The notes under the pieces are model-generated. The model saw nothing but the letters and a program-made list of their open reading frames with translations, was not told where the DNA came from and searched no databases. Both the position numbers and the translations under genes were made by a program. This document shows positions 1-5,049 of a stretch of 5,049 nucleotides of DNA, piece after piece; position 1 is the first letter of the stretch; each line of letters starts with the position of its first letter. The stretch comes from Candidatus Chloroheliales bacterium (GTDB lineage: Bacteria; Chloroflexota; Chloroflexia; QHBQ01), in the NCBI GenBank assembly GCA_003243865.1, contig QHBQ01000492.1, positions 1-5,049 on the forward strand, in the 5' to 3' direction.

Positions 1-1857
1 ACCGGCTTCGATGTCAGCATGGACGACCTTAAACAGTTCCGCCAGCTTGGCAGCCGCACCCCCGGCCACCCCGAATATGGCCACACCCCCGGCGTGGAGA
101 CCACCACCGGGCCGCTGGGCCAGGGCTTCAGCAACGCGGTCGGTATGGCAATCGCCGAGGCTCACCTTGCCGCCACCTTCAACAAACCCGACTATAAAAT
201 TGTTGACCACTATACCTACGTATTTTGCAGCGACGGCGACCTCGAAGAGGGCATCAGCCACGAGGGGGCCAGCCTGGCGGGCAATCTGCGCCTCAGCAAG
301 CTGATCTACTTCTACGACGACAACCATATCAGCATCGAGGGCGACACCAGCGTCACCTTCACCGACGACACCGGCAAGCGGTTCGAGGCTTACGGCTGGC
401 ACGTACAGTATGCTGACGGTCACGACCTTGAGCAGATCGAGCAGGCCATCGTTGCGGCCCAGGCGGTTACTGACCGTCCCCACATGATTATCTGCCGCAC
501 CCACATTGGCTACGGCAGCCCCAAGACGCAGGACACCGGCGACGCGCATGGCAAGCCGCTCGGTGCCGACGAGGTGATTGCCACCAAGCACGCCTACGGC
601 TACCCCAGCGACGAGCCGTTCTATGTCGCGCCGGAGGCATTGACCAAGTGGCGCAAGATGCTCAATCGCGGCGAACAGCTACAGGGCGACTGGCGCAAGC
701 AACTTGACGCCTACACCGCTACCTACCCCGATGAAGCCGCTGAGTACAAGCGGCGGTTGACGGGAGAACTGCCTGAAGGCTGGGCCGACAATCTGCCAAC
801 CTTCGAGCCGGGCGGTAAGGACATTGCCACTCGCAGCACCAGCGGCCAAGTCATCAACGCGCTGGCGAAGACCTTGCCAGGGCTGGTCGGTGGTAGCGCG
901 GATCTGGCGGGCAGCAATGACACCTGGATGAAGGACTTTCCCGCCTTCGAACACGCCAATTACGCCGGGCGCAACTTCCACTTCGGCGTGCGCGAACACA
1001 ACATGGCGGGGGTGCTGAACGGGATGGCGACGCATGGCGGCATCCGTCCCTTCGGCGCGACCTTCCTTATCTTCTATGATTATATGCGCCCCGCGGTACG
1101 CCTCGCGGCGCTAAGTCGCATCAACCCCATCTTCGTCTACACCCATGATAGTATCGCCCAGGGTGAGGATGGCCCTACCCACTCGCCTGTCGAGCAGATG
1201 CTCGGTCTGCGCGCAGTGCCAAACCTGCTGGATATTCGCCCCGCCGATGGCAACGAGACGGCAGCAGCCTGGAAGGTGGCGATTGAGCAGCAGGACCGCC
1301 CCACCGCAATGGCCTTTACCCGCCAGCCCATCCCCACCCTGCAAGGGACCAAGGAGAAGGCGATGGACGGCCTGCCGCACGGCGCGTACATCCTCAGCGA
1401 CTGCGACGGCACGCCCGATATCATCCTGATGGCGAGTGGCAGCGAGGTCAGCCTCATCCTAGAGGCCCAGCCCAAGCTGGCCGAGCAGGGGATCAAGGCG
1501 CGGGTGGTCAGCTTCCCCAGTTGGCGGCTGTTCCGCGAACAGAGTCAGGAGTACCGCGACAGCGTGCTGCTGCCCACCGTCACCACACGGCTGGCGGTCG
1601 AAGCCGCCTCACCGATTGGCTGGGAGCGCTGGGTCGGTGAGAAGGGTGGGGTCATCGGCGTAGATCGTTTTGGTGCCTCCGCGCCGGTCAAGCAGGTGAT
1701 GCCCGCCTATGGCTTCACCGTCGAGAACGTAGTTGAAACCGCGCTCAAACTGCTTGGCAAGGGCCGCGACGTCGGCGACCAGCCCCAGCAGCCCACCGCC
1801 ACTACCAGTGGTGACAATCCGGGCCGCGCCCCATCAGGCAGCGAAGGACACTCCTAA
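1..1857 (+). CDS. tkt: Transketolase, 5'-partial
   Basis: Thiamine-diphosphate enzyme that moves two-carbon ketol units between sugar phosphates in the cytosolic non-oxidative pentose phosphate pathway. The frame is open from base 1, and the residues before the first ATG (base 19) already match the family, so the true start lies upstream. Comparison with E. coli TktA (from memory) shows a constant offset of 77, so about 77 N-terminal residues are missing. Numbering from base 1, visible landmarks are TPGHPEYG with His23 (TktA His100), GPLGQG at 37-42, the cofactor/metal loop SDGDLEEG with Asp78 and then Asn108 and Ile110 (TktA Asp155, Asn185, Ile187), DAHG with His183, the catalytic Glu332 in GVREHN (TktA Glu411), and EDGPTH with His394 (TktA His473). 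The GDG loop reads SDG, as in actinobacterial enzymes. After the usual C-terminus (ALKLLG) comes a low-complexity tail of about 32 residues rich in Pro, Gly, Ser and Thr. All active-site residues that can be seen are intact. The identification is very secure. Confidence 0.97.
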   Translation, partial: TGFDVSMDDLKQFRQLGSRTPGHPEYGHTPGVETTTGPLGQGFSNAVGMAIAEAHLAATFNKPDYKIVDHYTYVFCSDGDLEEGISHEGASLAGNLRLSKLIYFYDDNHISIEGDTSVTFTDDTGKRFEAYGWHVQYADGHDLEQIEQAIVAAQAVTDRPHMIICRTHIGYGSPKTQDTGDAHGKPLGADEVIATKHAYGYPSDEPFYVAPEALTKWRKMLNRGEQLQGDWRKQLDAYTATYPDEAAEYKRRLTGELPEGWADNLPTFEPGGKDIATRSTSGQVINALAKTLPGLVGGSADLAGSNDTWMKDFPAFEHANYAGRNFHFGVREHNMAGVLNGMATHGGIRPFGATFLIFYDYMRPAVRLAALSRINPIFVYTHDSIAQGEDGPTHSPVEQMLGLRAVPNLLDIRPADGNETAAAWKVAIEQQDRPTAMAFTRQPIPTLQGTKEKAMDGLPHGAYILSDCDGTPDIILMASGSEVSLILEAQPKLAEQGIKARVVSFPSWRLFREQSQEYRDSVLLPTVTTRLAVEAASPIGWERWVGEKGGVIGVDRFGASAPVKQVMPAYGFTVENVVETALKLLGKGRDVGDQPQQPTATTSGDNPGRAPSGSEGHS

Positions 1858-1879
1858 GCCAGTGCGAGTGAACTCCATC

Positions 1880-1916
1880 CCCTCTCCCCACCGGGGGAGA
1901 GGGTTAGGGTGAGGGG
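1880..1916 (+). repeat. Hairpin plus G-rich tail downstream of tkt
   Basis: A perfect 10-bp stem (1880-1889 CCCTCTCCCC pairs with 1894-1903 GGGGAGAGGG, loop ACCG) begins 22 bases after the tkt stop and runs into a tail, TTAGGGTGAGGGG, at 1904-1916. Its plan of C/G-rich hairpin followed by a TxGGG-type tail resembles the half-elements between tal and pgi, so I read it as a more distant copy of the same repeat superfamily. Similar CCCTCTCCC...GGGAGAGGG elements are common between genes in many bacteria. There is no T-run after the stem, so it is not a standard intrinsic terminator. It could still protect the tkt 3' end or weaken read-through. The G-tracts also fit a quadruplex motif (see findings). 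Confidence 0.8.
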
Positions 1917-1941
1917 CAATGGTGAAGCGCATCAATGCTCA

Positions 1942-1970
1942 TTGTAAGCAGATGAGCCAGCGGATATGAC
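1942..1970 (+). promoter_or_regulatory. Weak candidate promoter for the small gene
   Basis: TTGTAA (1942-1947) and TATGAC (1965-1970) are separated by 17 bases and each matches 4 of 6 sigma-70 consensus positions. They lie in the AT-richer stretch between the hairpin and the 1996 start, which fits the small gene having its own transcription start. A match this weak can arise by chance, and promoter consensus in the host group is uncertain. Confidence 0.2.
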
Positions 1971-1984
1971 CAGCGAATAAGCGG

Positions 1985-1992
1985 AAGAAGGG
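1985..1992 (+). promoter_or_regulatory. Ribosome binding site for the 1996 gene
   Basis: A purine-rich AAGAAGGG lies 3 bases before the ATG at 1996. It is a moderate Shine-Dalgarno match with rather tight spacing. It supports the 1996 start over the in-frame internal ATG at residue 21 (base 2056), which would discard the conserved-looking hydrophobic N-terminal strand. Confidence 0.5.
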
Positions 1993-1995
1993 AAT

Positions 1996-2412
1996 ATGCA
2001 CTACTCCTTTCTAGTAATTCTACCCAATGGCTTTCAGGGTGGTAAAGAAGAGGTTATGAGCTACCTTGAAAAGACGCTGCGCCCTTACACCATCGTTGAT
2101 CCTGAAGAGTTGGAGGAGATGGAGGATGCAGGAGCAATCCCACAGGGTGCGGCAGCAGAATACACCACCGATCCGAAAATAGATCGCTGGTACATAAGCA
2201 ATGACCTTCCCGACCCAGGCTGGATGCTGGTCAGCCATCTACCTGCCGAATATGTGCCTGAAGCAGTAGTGACACCCGATGGCGTGTGGCACGCTGATGA
2301 AAAGCTAGCTCACTTTGCTGATGCGCGCGATCCAGCATGGATTACCAAATATAGACAGTTGCTGAGAGATTACCATGAACACCTGGCTGTAAGTGCAGGT
2401 GGTCACTTCTGA
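1996..2412 (+). CDS. Hypothetical protein, 138 residues, possibly phage-associated family
   Basis: Complete small gene of unknown function with no signal peptide or membrane helix; it should be a soluble, acidic cytosolic protein. It opens with a hydrophobic strand (YSFLVILP, residues 3-10), then a likely helix ending in LRPY, an acidic stretch (EELEEMEDAG), a Trp-containing segment (RWYISNDL), and a C-terminal half with AVVTPDGVWH followed by ITKYRQLLRDYHEHLAV and a final GGHF. This order recalls uncharacterised proteins found in phages and actinobacteria that start with a 'FLV.LP' strand, carry 'LLAPYDE', then 'VTPDG.WHE', and end in 'Y..HL.V.VDCHI'. That resemblance is from memory, and the DCH ending is not conserved here. 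Base composition is about 52% GC over 2041-2400, with many CTA, ATA, GTA and AGT codons, unlike the flanking metabolic genes, which suggests separate ancestry. It lies 138 bases after tkt and 69 before tal. I cannot assign a function. That it is a real gene is likely, given the Shine-Dalgarno site and the coherent protein. Confidence 0.75.
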   Translation: MHYSFLVILPNGFQGGKEEVMSYLEKTLRPYTIVDPEELEEMEDAGAIPQGAAAEYTTDPKIDRWYISNDLPDPGWMLVSHLPAEYVPEAVVTPDGVWHADEKLAHFADARDPAWITKYRQLLRDYHEHLAVSAGGHF

Positions 2413-2442
2413 CACAAGGAGAACGAAAGGTTTTCCCGAGCC

Positions 2443-2458
2443 GGGGCGCAACCGCCCC
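2443..2458 (+). other. Short hairpin upstream of tal
   Basis: GGGGCG (2443-2448) pairs with CGCCCC (2453-2458) across a CAAC loop, 30 bases after the stop of the small gene and 10 bases before the tal ribosome binding site. No T-run follows, so it is not an intrinsic terminator. It might influence mRNA processing or stability, but a 6-bp GC stem in a GC-rich genome may also be chance. Confidence 0.35.
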
Positions 2459-2468
2459 ACAAAAGAAA

Positions 2469-2474
2469 GAGGAG
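2469..2474 (+). promoter_or_regulatory. Ribosome binding site for tal
   Basis: GAGGAG with a 7-base gap to the ATG at 2482 is close to ideal Shine-Dalgarno sequence and spacing. It fixes the tal start. Confidence 0.75.
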
Positions 2475-2481
2475 CAATACC

Positions 2482-3624
2482 ATGGCAACCTACAAGAACC
2501 CACTATTCGAGCTACAAGACTACGGCCAGAGCGTCTGGTACGACAACATCAGCCGCCAGTTGCTGCACAACGGTGGCATCCAGAACCTGATTGACAACTT
2601 CGCCGTCGTCGGCATGACCTCCAACCCCAGCATCTTCGAGAAGGCGATGACCGATGGTAACGCCTACGACGATCAGTTCCACGCGCTGGTGAAGGAGGGC
2701 AAGGACGTTGACGACATCTTCCTGGCGATGAGCATCCAGGATATCGGCGACGCTGCCGACACCCTGCGCCCCATCTACGACCGCAGCAACGGGCTTGACG
2801 GCTACATCAGCATCGAGGTGCTACCGGAGTACGCCCACGATACCGCCGCAAGCATCAAGATGGCCCATGCGTTCTGGGACAAACTGAAGCGCCCCAACAT
2901 CATGGTCAAAATCCCTGGCACCGCCGAGGGCATCCCCGCGATTCGCCAATGCACCGCCGACGGGCTGAACATCAACATCACCCTGCTGTTCGGCATCGGG
3001 GAGTACGAACAGGTGATGGAAGCCTACCTCAGCGGCCTAGAAGAGCGGGTGCAGAAGGGGCTGCCGATTGACCGCATCAACTCGGTTGCCAGCTTCTTCG
3101 TCAGCCGCGTGGATACGTTGGTGGACAAGCGGCTCGACGAGATGGCTGCCCAGCAACCCGACCGCGCCCACGAACTGAAGGCGCTGCAAGGCAAGGCGGC
3201 AATCGCCAACGCCAAGATCGCCTACGAACACTTCAAGAAGGTGTTCAGCGGCGCACGCTGGGAGGCGTTGCGCACCAAAGGGGCAACCATCCAGCGCCCG
3301 CTCTGGGCTAGCACCAGCACCAAGAACCCCAACTATCCCGACACCATCTACGTTGACAACCTGATTGGCCGCCCCACTGTCAACACCATGCCGCAGGTGA
3401 CGATTGACGCCTTTGCCGATCATGGCCGTGTCGCCGCCACTTTGGAGCAAGGGCTGGCCGAGGCCGAGCAGCAAGCCGCGCAACTCAAGGGCTTTGGCAT
3501 TGACCTGGAAGAAGTTGCCGATGAGCTACAGGTGCAGGGCGTCAAGCTGTTCAGCGAAGCCTACGACAAGTTGCGCGACGCCCTCAGCCAGAAGCGCGAG
3601 CAACTAATCGCCGAGCGAGGCTAA
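2482..3624 (+). CDS. tal: Transaldolase (long bacterial form)
   Basis: Cytosolic class I aldolase-like enzyme that transfers a dihydroxyacetone unit from sedoheptulose-7-phosphate to glyceraldehyde-3-phosphate, giving erythrose-4-phosphate and fructose-6-phosphate. The 380 residues match the long transaldolase form of actinobacteria, cyanobacteria and Chloroflexi (about 370 residues), not the roughly 317-residue E. coli TalB type. Visible signatures are GMTSNPSIF at 44-52 (Asn48 corresponds to TalB Asn35), SIEVLP with Glu112 (TalB Glu96), the Schiff-base Lys143 in MVKIPGTAEG (TalB Lys132), NITLLF with Thr167 (TalB Thr156), and SFFVSR with Ser204 and Arg209 (TalB Ser176, Arg181). The long-form block from Arg272 to Pro304, which includes STKNPNYPDT and DNLIGRPTVNTMP, is also present. 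No key residue is missing. In several bacteria this domain is fused to the Pgi domain encoded next; here it ends in a TAA stop and the two are separate genes in different frames. TalB numbering is from memory. Confidence 0.97.
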   Translation: MATYKNPLFELQDYGQSVWYDNISRQLLHNGGIQNLIDNFAVVGMTSNPSIFEKAMTDGNAYDDQFHALVKEGKDVDDIFLAMSIQDIGDAADTLRPIYDRSNGLDGYISIEVLPEYAHDTAASIKMAHAFWDKLKRPNIMVKIPGTAEGIPAIRQCTADGLNINITLLFGIGEYEQVMEAYLSGLEERVQKGLPIDRINSVASFFVSRVDTLVDKRLDEMAAQQPDRAHELKALQGKAAIANAKIAYEHFKKVFSGARWEALRTKGATIQRPLWASTSTKNPNYPDTIYVDNLIGRPTVNTMPQVTIDAFADHGRVAATLEQGLAEAEQQAAQLKGFGIDLEEVADELQVQGVKLFSEAYDKLRDALSQKREQLIAERG

Positions 3625-3631
3625 GGCAACC

Positions 3632-3711
3632 CCTCCCCCAAAGGGGGAGGCTGGGTGGGGGAGTAGCTCGCGCTTCATGCACCCTCTCCCAGCCCCTCCC
3701 GGTGGGAGGGG
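3632..3711 (+). repeat. Composite palindromic unit 1 (80 bases)
   Basis: The left hairpin is CCTCCCCC/GGGGGAGG (3632-3639 with 3643-3650, loop AAA), followed by CTGGGTGGGGGAG. A spacer TAGCTCGCGCTTCA occupies 3664-3677. The right half is inverted and ends in hairpin CCCCTCCC/GGGAGGGG (3693-3700 with 3704-3711, loop GGT). Both stems are perfect. Confidence 0.85.
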
Positions 3712-3721
3712 AGATAAAAAA

Positions 3722-3794
3722 CCCTCCCCAAAGGGGGGGGCTGGGTGGGAGAGCAGCTCGCGCTTCACCCATCCACCCCCAGCCCTGGAGGGGG
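3722..3794 (+). repeat. Composite palindromic unit 2 (73 bases, right hairpin degraded)
   Basis: The left hairpin starts exactly 90 bases after that of unit 1 (3722-3729 with 3733-3740, one T-G wobble). The spacer AGCTCGCGCTTCA at 3755-3767 is identical to 3665-3677 of unit 1, also 90 bases apart. The right hairpin is shortened by about 7 bases (CAGCCCTGGAGGGGG in place of the 22-base version) and can no longer form the 8-bp stem. Confidence 0.8.
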
Positions 3795-3802
3795 AATTGA
3801 CT

Positions 3803-3882
3803 CCTCCCCCACCGGGGGAGGCTGGGAGAGGGTCCGAACGGCGCAGCATACGCCCACCCCCAGCCCCTCCCGGTGGGAGGGG
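3803..3882 (+). repeat. Composite palindromic unit 3 (80 bases)
   Basis: The left hairpin is CCTCCCCC/GGGGGAGG (3803-3810 with 3814-3821, loop ACC), followed by CTGGGAGAGGG. The right inverted half ends in CCCCTCCC/GGGAGGGG (3864-3871 with 3875-3882, loop GGT), identical to the right hairpin of unit 1. It is the same total length as unit 1, but the central spacer (about 3833-3851) is unrelated to the one shared by units 1 and 2. Confidence 0.85.
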
Positions 3883-3896
3883 AAATGGTAGCCAAC

Positions 3897-3902
3897 AAGG
3901 AG
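3897..3902 (+). promoter_or_regulatory. Ribosome binding site for pgi
   Basis: AAGGAG, a full core Shine-Dalgarno match, lies 5 bases before the ATG at 3908. It decides the start and shows that pgi is translated independently and not as a fusion with tal. Confidence 0.75.
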
Positions 3903-3907
3903 AGAAT

Positions 3908-5049
3908 ATGGACCCTGAGCAAGAGGCCAGGCCGGTACTTGATAAGCTGACCGCCGAGAACTTCTGCGAACGTATCAATGCGAAGGATGGTTCGCTTTGG
4001 ACCACCCAGGCCGCGCCGGAGGACAACCCCAGCAAGTGGCTGGGCTGGATGGACATCGCCGCGCAGATGGAAGGCAAGGTTGCCGAACTGAAGCGGTTTG
4101 TGCTTGAGGTGCGCGACGCGGGCTATGTGGATGCAGTGCTACTCGGCATGGGCGGCAGCAGCCTCGCGCCAGAGGTGATGCGCCGCACCTTCGCCCCCGG
4201 TGAGGGCTACCCCACCGATGGCTACCTGCGCCTGCACGTGCTGGACACCACCGACCCCGCCACCATCCTGGCGGTCGAAGAGAAGATTGACCCCGCCCAC
4301 ACCCTGTTCATCGTCTCTTCCAAGTCGGGCAGCACCATCGAGCCGAACTCGCTCTACGCCTACTTTCGCAGCAAGGTGGAGGCAGTGGTCGGCGCGGAGA
4401 AGGCGGGCCAGCGCTTCGTGGCGGTCACTGACCCTGGCACCAGCCTGGAGCGACTGGCGGGTGAGCAGGGCTTCCGCCACGTGTTCCACGGCGAACCGAC
4501 CATCGGCGGGCGCTATTCGGCGCTCTCTTACTTCGGCCTGGTGCCAGCCGCTTTGATTGGCGTGGACATCAGCGACCTGCTGGAGCGAGCACAGGTGATG
4601 GCCCGAATGTGCTACAACTGCGACGAGCATAACGACGGTCTCAAGCTGGGCGCGGTAATGGGTTGGGCCTGGCAGCAGGGGCGCGACAAGGTCACGCTGG
4701 TGTTGCCGCCGCCGATGGCGAGCTTCGGCCTTTGGGCCGAGCAGCTAATCGCTGAGAGTACCGGCAAACAGGGCAAGGGCATCGTGCCAGTCGCGGGCGA
4801 ACCGCTGGGCAGTCCCCAGGATTACGGCAACGATCGCTTGTTCGTCTGCATCGGCATCAAGGGTCTATACGACTGCCCGCCGGAGATTGCCGCGCTTGAG
4901 CAGGCAGGTCAGCCAGTCTACCACATCAATGTTGACGGTGTATATGCCCTGGGCGCCGAGTTCTACCGCTGGGAGTACGCCACCGCCGTCGCTGGTTCAA
5001 TCCTGGGCATCAACGCTTTCGATCAGCCAAACGTGACCGAGAGCAAGAA
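3908..5049 (+). CDS. pgi: Glucose-6-phosphate isomerase, Tal/Pgi-fusion type, 3'-partial
   Basis: Interconverts glucose-6-phosphate and fructose-6-phosphate in the cytosol. The open frame gives 380 residues and continues past the window; full-length Pgi domains of this type would need roughly another 150 residues. After an N-terminal helical lead, the first sugar-isomerase (SIS) domain shows LLGMGGSSLAPEV (78-90) and the phosphate-binding SSKSGSTIEPN (137-147). Next come GGRYSALSYFGLVPAALIG with Arg202 (rabbit Arg272), EQLIAESTGKQGKGIVPV with the putative catalytic base Glu283 (rabbit Glu357), and ILGINAFDQPNVTESK. The final Lys380 of that segment aligns with the catalytic Lys518 and is the last complete codon in the window. 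The equivalent of rabbit His388 cannot be placed with confidence. The sequence is closest to the isomerase half of bifunctional transaldolase/glucose-6-phosphate isomerase proteins. A strong ribosome binding site and the distance from tal show it is a stand-alone gene here. Some homologous isomerases also accept mannose-6-phosphate, so substrate range is not settled from sequence. Rabbit numbering is from memory. Confidence 0.93.
   Translation, partial: MDPEQEARPVLDKLTAENFCERINAKDGSLWTTQAAPEDNPSKWLGWMDIAAQMEGKVAELKRFVLEVRDAGYVDAVLLGMGGSSLAPEVMRRTFAPGEGYPTDGYLRLHVLDTTDPATILAVEEKIDPAHTLFIVSSKSGSTIEPNSLYAYFRSKVEAVVGAEKAGQRFVAVTDPGTSLERLAGEQGFRHVFHGEPTIGGRYSALSYFGLVPAALIGVDISDLLERAQVMARMCYNCDEHNDGLKLGAVMGWAWQQGRDKVTLVLPPPMASFGLWAEQLIAESTGKQGKGIVPVAGEPLGSPQDYGNDRLFVCIGIKGLYDCPPEIAALEQAGQPVYHINVDGVYALGAEFYRWEYATAVAGSILGINAFDQPNVTESK

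Larger units (their letters stand above)
3632..3882. repeat. Array of three composite palindromic repeat units between tal and pgi
   Basis: The 283-base spacer is almost filled by three units (3632-3711, 3722-3794, 3803-3882), starting 7 bases after the tal stop and ending 14 bases before the pgi ribosome binding site. Each unit holds two copies of a half-element in opposite orientation. A half-element is a C/G-rich hairpin of about 8 bp followed by CTGGG and further G-tracts. Read along the + strand, the six half-elements alternate +,-,+,-,+,-. The two arms of a unit can also pair with each other into one long imperfect stem. The design resembles REP/BIME-type intergenic palindromes, though I cannot name a family. 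No stem is followed by a T-run on the + strand, so none is a standard intrinsic terminator. As part of a tal-pgi transcript the array would make a heavily structured linker. I see no protein-coding gene in this spacer. Confidence 0.9.

Noticed and set aside
19..1857. Transketolase starting at the ATG at base 19
   Set aside because: The frame is open from base 1, the residues before this ATG fit the family (a TG-F/Y-D segment), and about 77 N-terminal residues, including conserved histidines, would be missing. The gene is cut by the window edge.
1952..1980. Tiny upstream reading frames (MSQRI at 1952, overlapping MTSE at 1966) as a leader peptide
   Set aside because: They are only 4-5 codons long, lack a ribosome binding site and show no regulatory codon runs. 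The ATGA overlap is likely chance.
3037..3483. Minus-strand open frame of 148 residues inside tal
   Set aside because: It is antisense to strongly conserved transaldolase sequence and has no recognisable domain; long antisense frames are expected in GC-rich genes.
3693..3721. Intrinsic terminator after tal (hairpin followed by a homopolymer run)
   Set aside because: The run after the stem is A-rich (AGATAAAAAA) on the + strand, not T-rich, and on the - strand the T-run would precede the stem. Neither orientation fits a standard terminator.
3632..3882. CRISPR array
   Set aside because: The repeats alternate in orientation, are internally palindromic and C/G-rich, and are not separated by uniform unique spacers; one spacer is even duplicated. 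No cas gene is visible.
3604..4077. Minus-strand open frame of 157 residues (and an overlapping one at 3584-3922)
   Set aside because: Both are translations of the C/G-rich repeat array, giving Pro/Gly/Leu/Ser-rich low-complexity products, and the longer one runs antisense into the well-supported start of pgi.
4139..4630. Minus-strand open frame of 163 residues and a plus-strand frame at 4200-4556
   Set aside because: Both overlap the SIS domain of pgi, whose motifs are intact in the chosen frame; the plus-strand shadow is an Arg/Pro/Ser-rich product typical of an off-frame reading.

Overview
The window is a stretch of bacterial central-carbon metabolism, entirely on the + strand. Its four genes are a transketolase (5' end outside the window), a 138-residue uncharacterised protein, a complete transaldolase, and a phosphoglucose isomerase of the type often fused to transaldolase (3' end outside the window). 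Coding sequence of the three metabolic genes is about 60-65% GC in hand-counted samples. The actinobacterial/Chloroflexi-like transaldolase form, the 'SDGD' variant of the transketolase cofactor loop, the tkt-tal-pgi order and the C/G-rich palindromic repeats fit a member of the Chloroflexota or a relative. That placement is an inference from memory of family sequences, and no rRNA or other marker is present to confirm it.

Layout. 1-1857: tkt, lacking about 77 N-terminal residues by E. coli TktA numbering. 1858-1995: a spacer with a 10-bp perfect hairpin that runs into a four-tract G-rich motif, followed by AT-richer sequence with a weak candidate promoter. 1996-2412: small hypothetical gene, about 52% GC and so AT-richer than its neighbours. 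2413-2481: short spacer with a 6-bp hairpin and a good ribosome binding site. 2482-3624: tal. 3625-3907: a 283-base spacer almost filled by three composite palindromic units (six hairpin half-elements in alternating orientation). 3908-5049: pgi, open at the window end, with a strong ribosome binding site.

The three enzymes form one functional set. Transketolase and transaldolase make up the non-oxidative pentose phosphate pathway, which converts pentose phosphates to fructose-6-phosphate and glyceraldehyde-3-phosphate. Pgi interconverts fructose-6-phosphate and glucose-6-phosphate, closing the loop to the oxidative branch. Oxidative-branch genes (zwf, gnd, opcA) would be unsurprising downstream, but they are not visible here.

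I do not see a clearly new multi-gene system. The points most worth a second look are the palindromic/G-quadruplex-prone repeats that fill the spacers, and the small gene of apparently phage-associated type sitting inside a sugar-phosphate operon.
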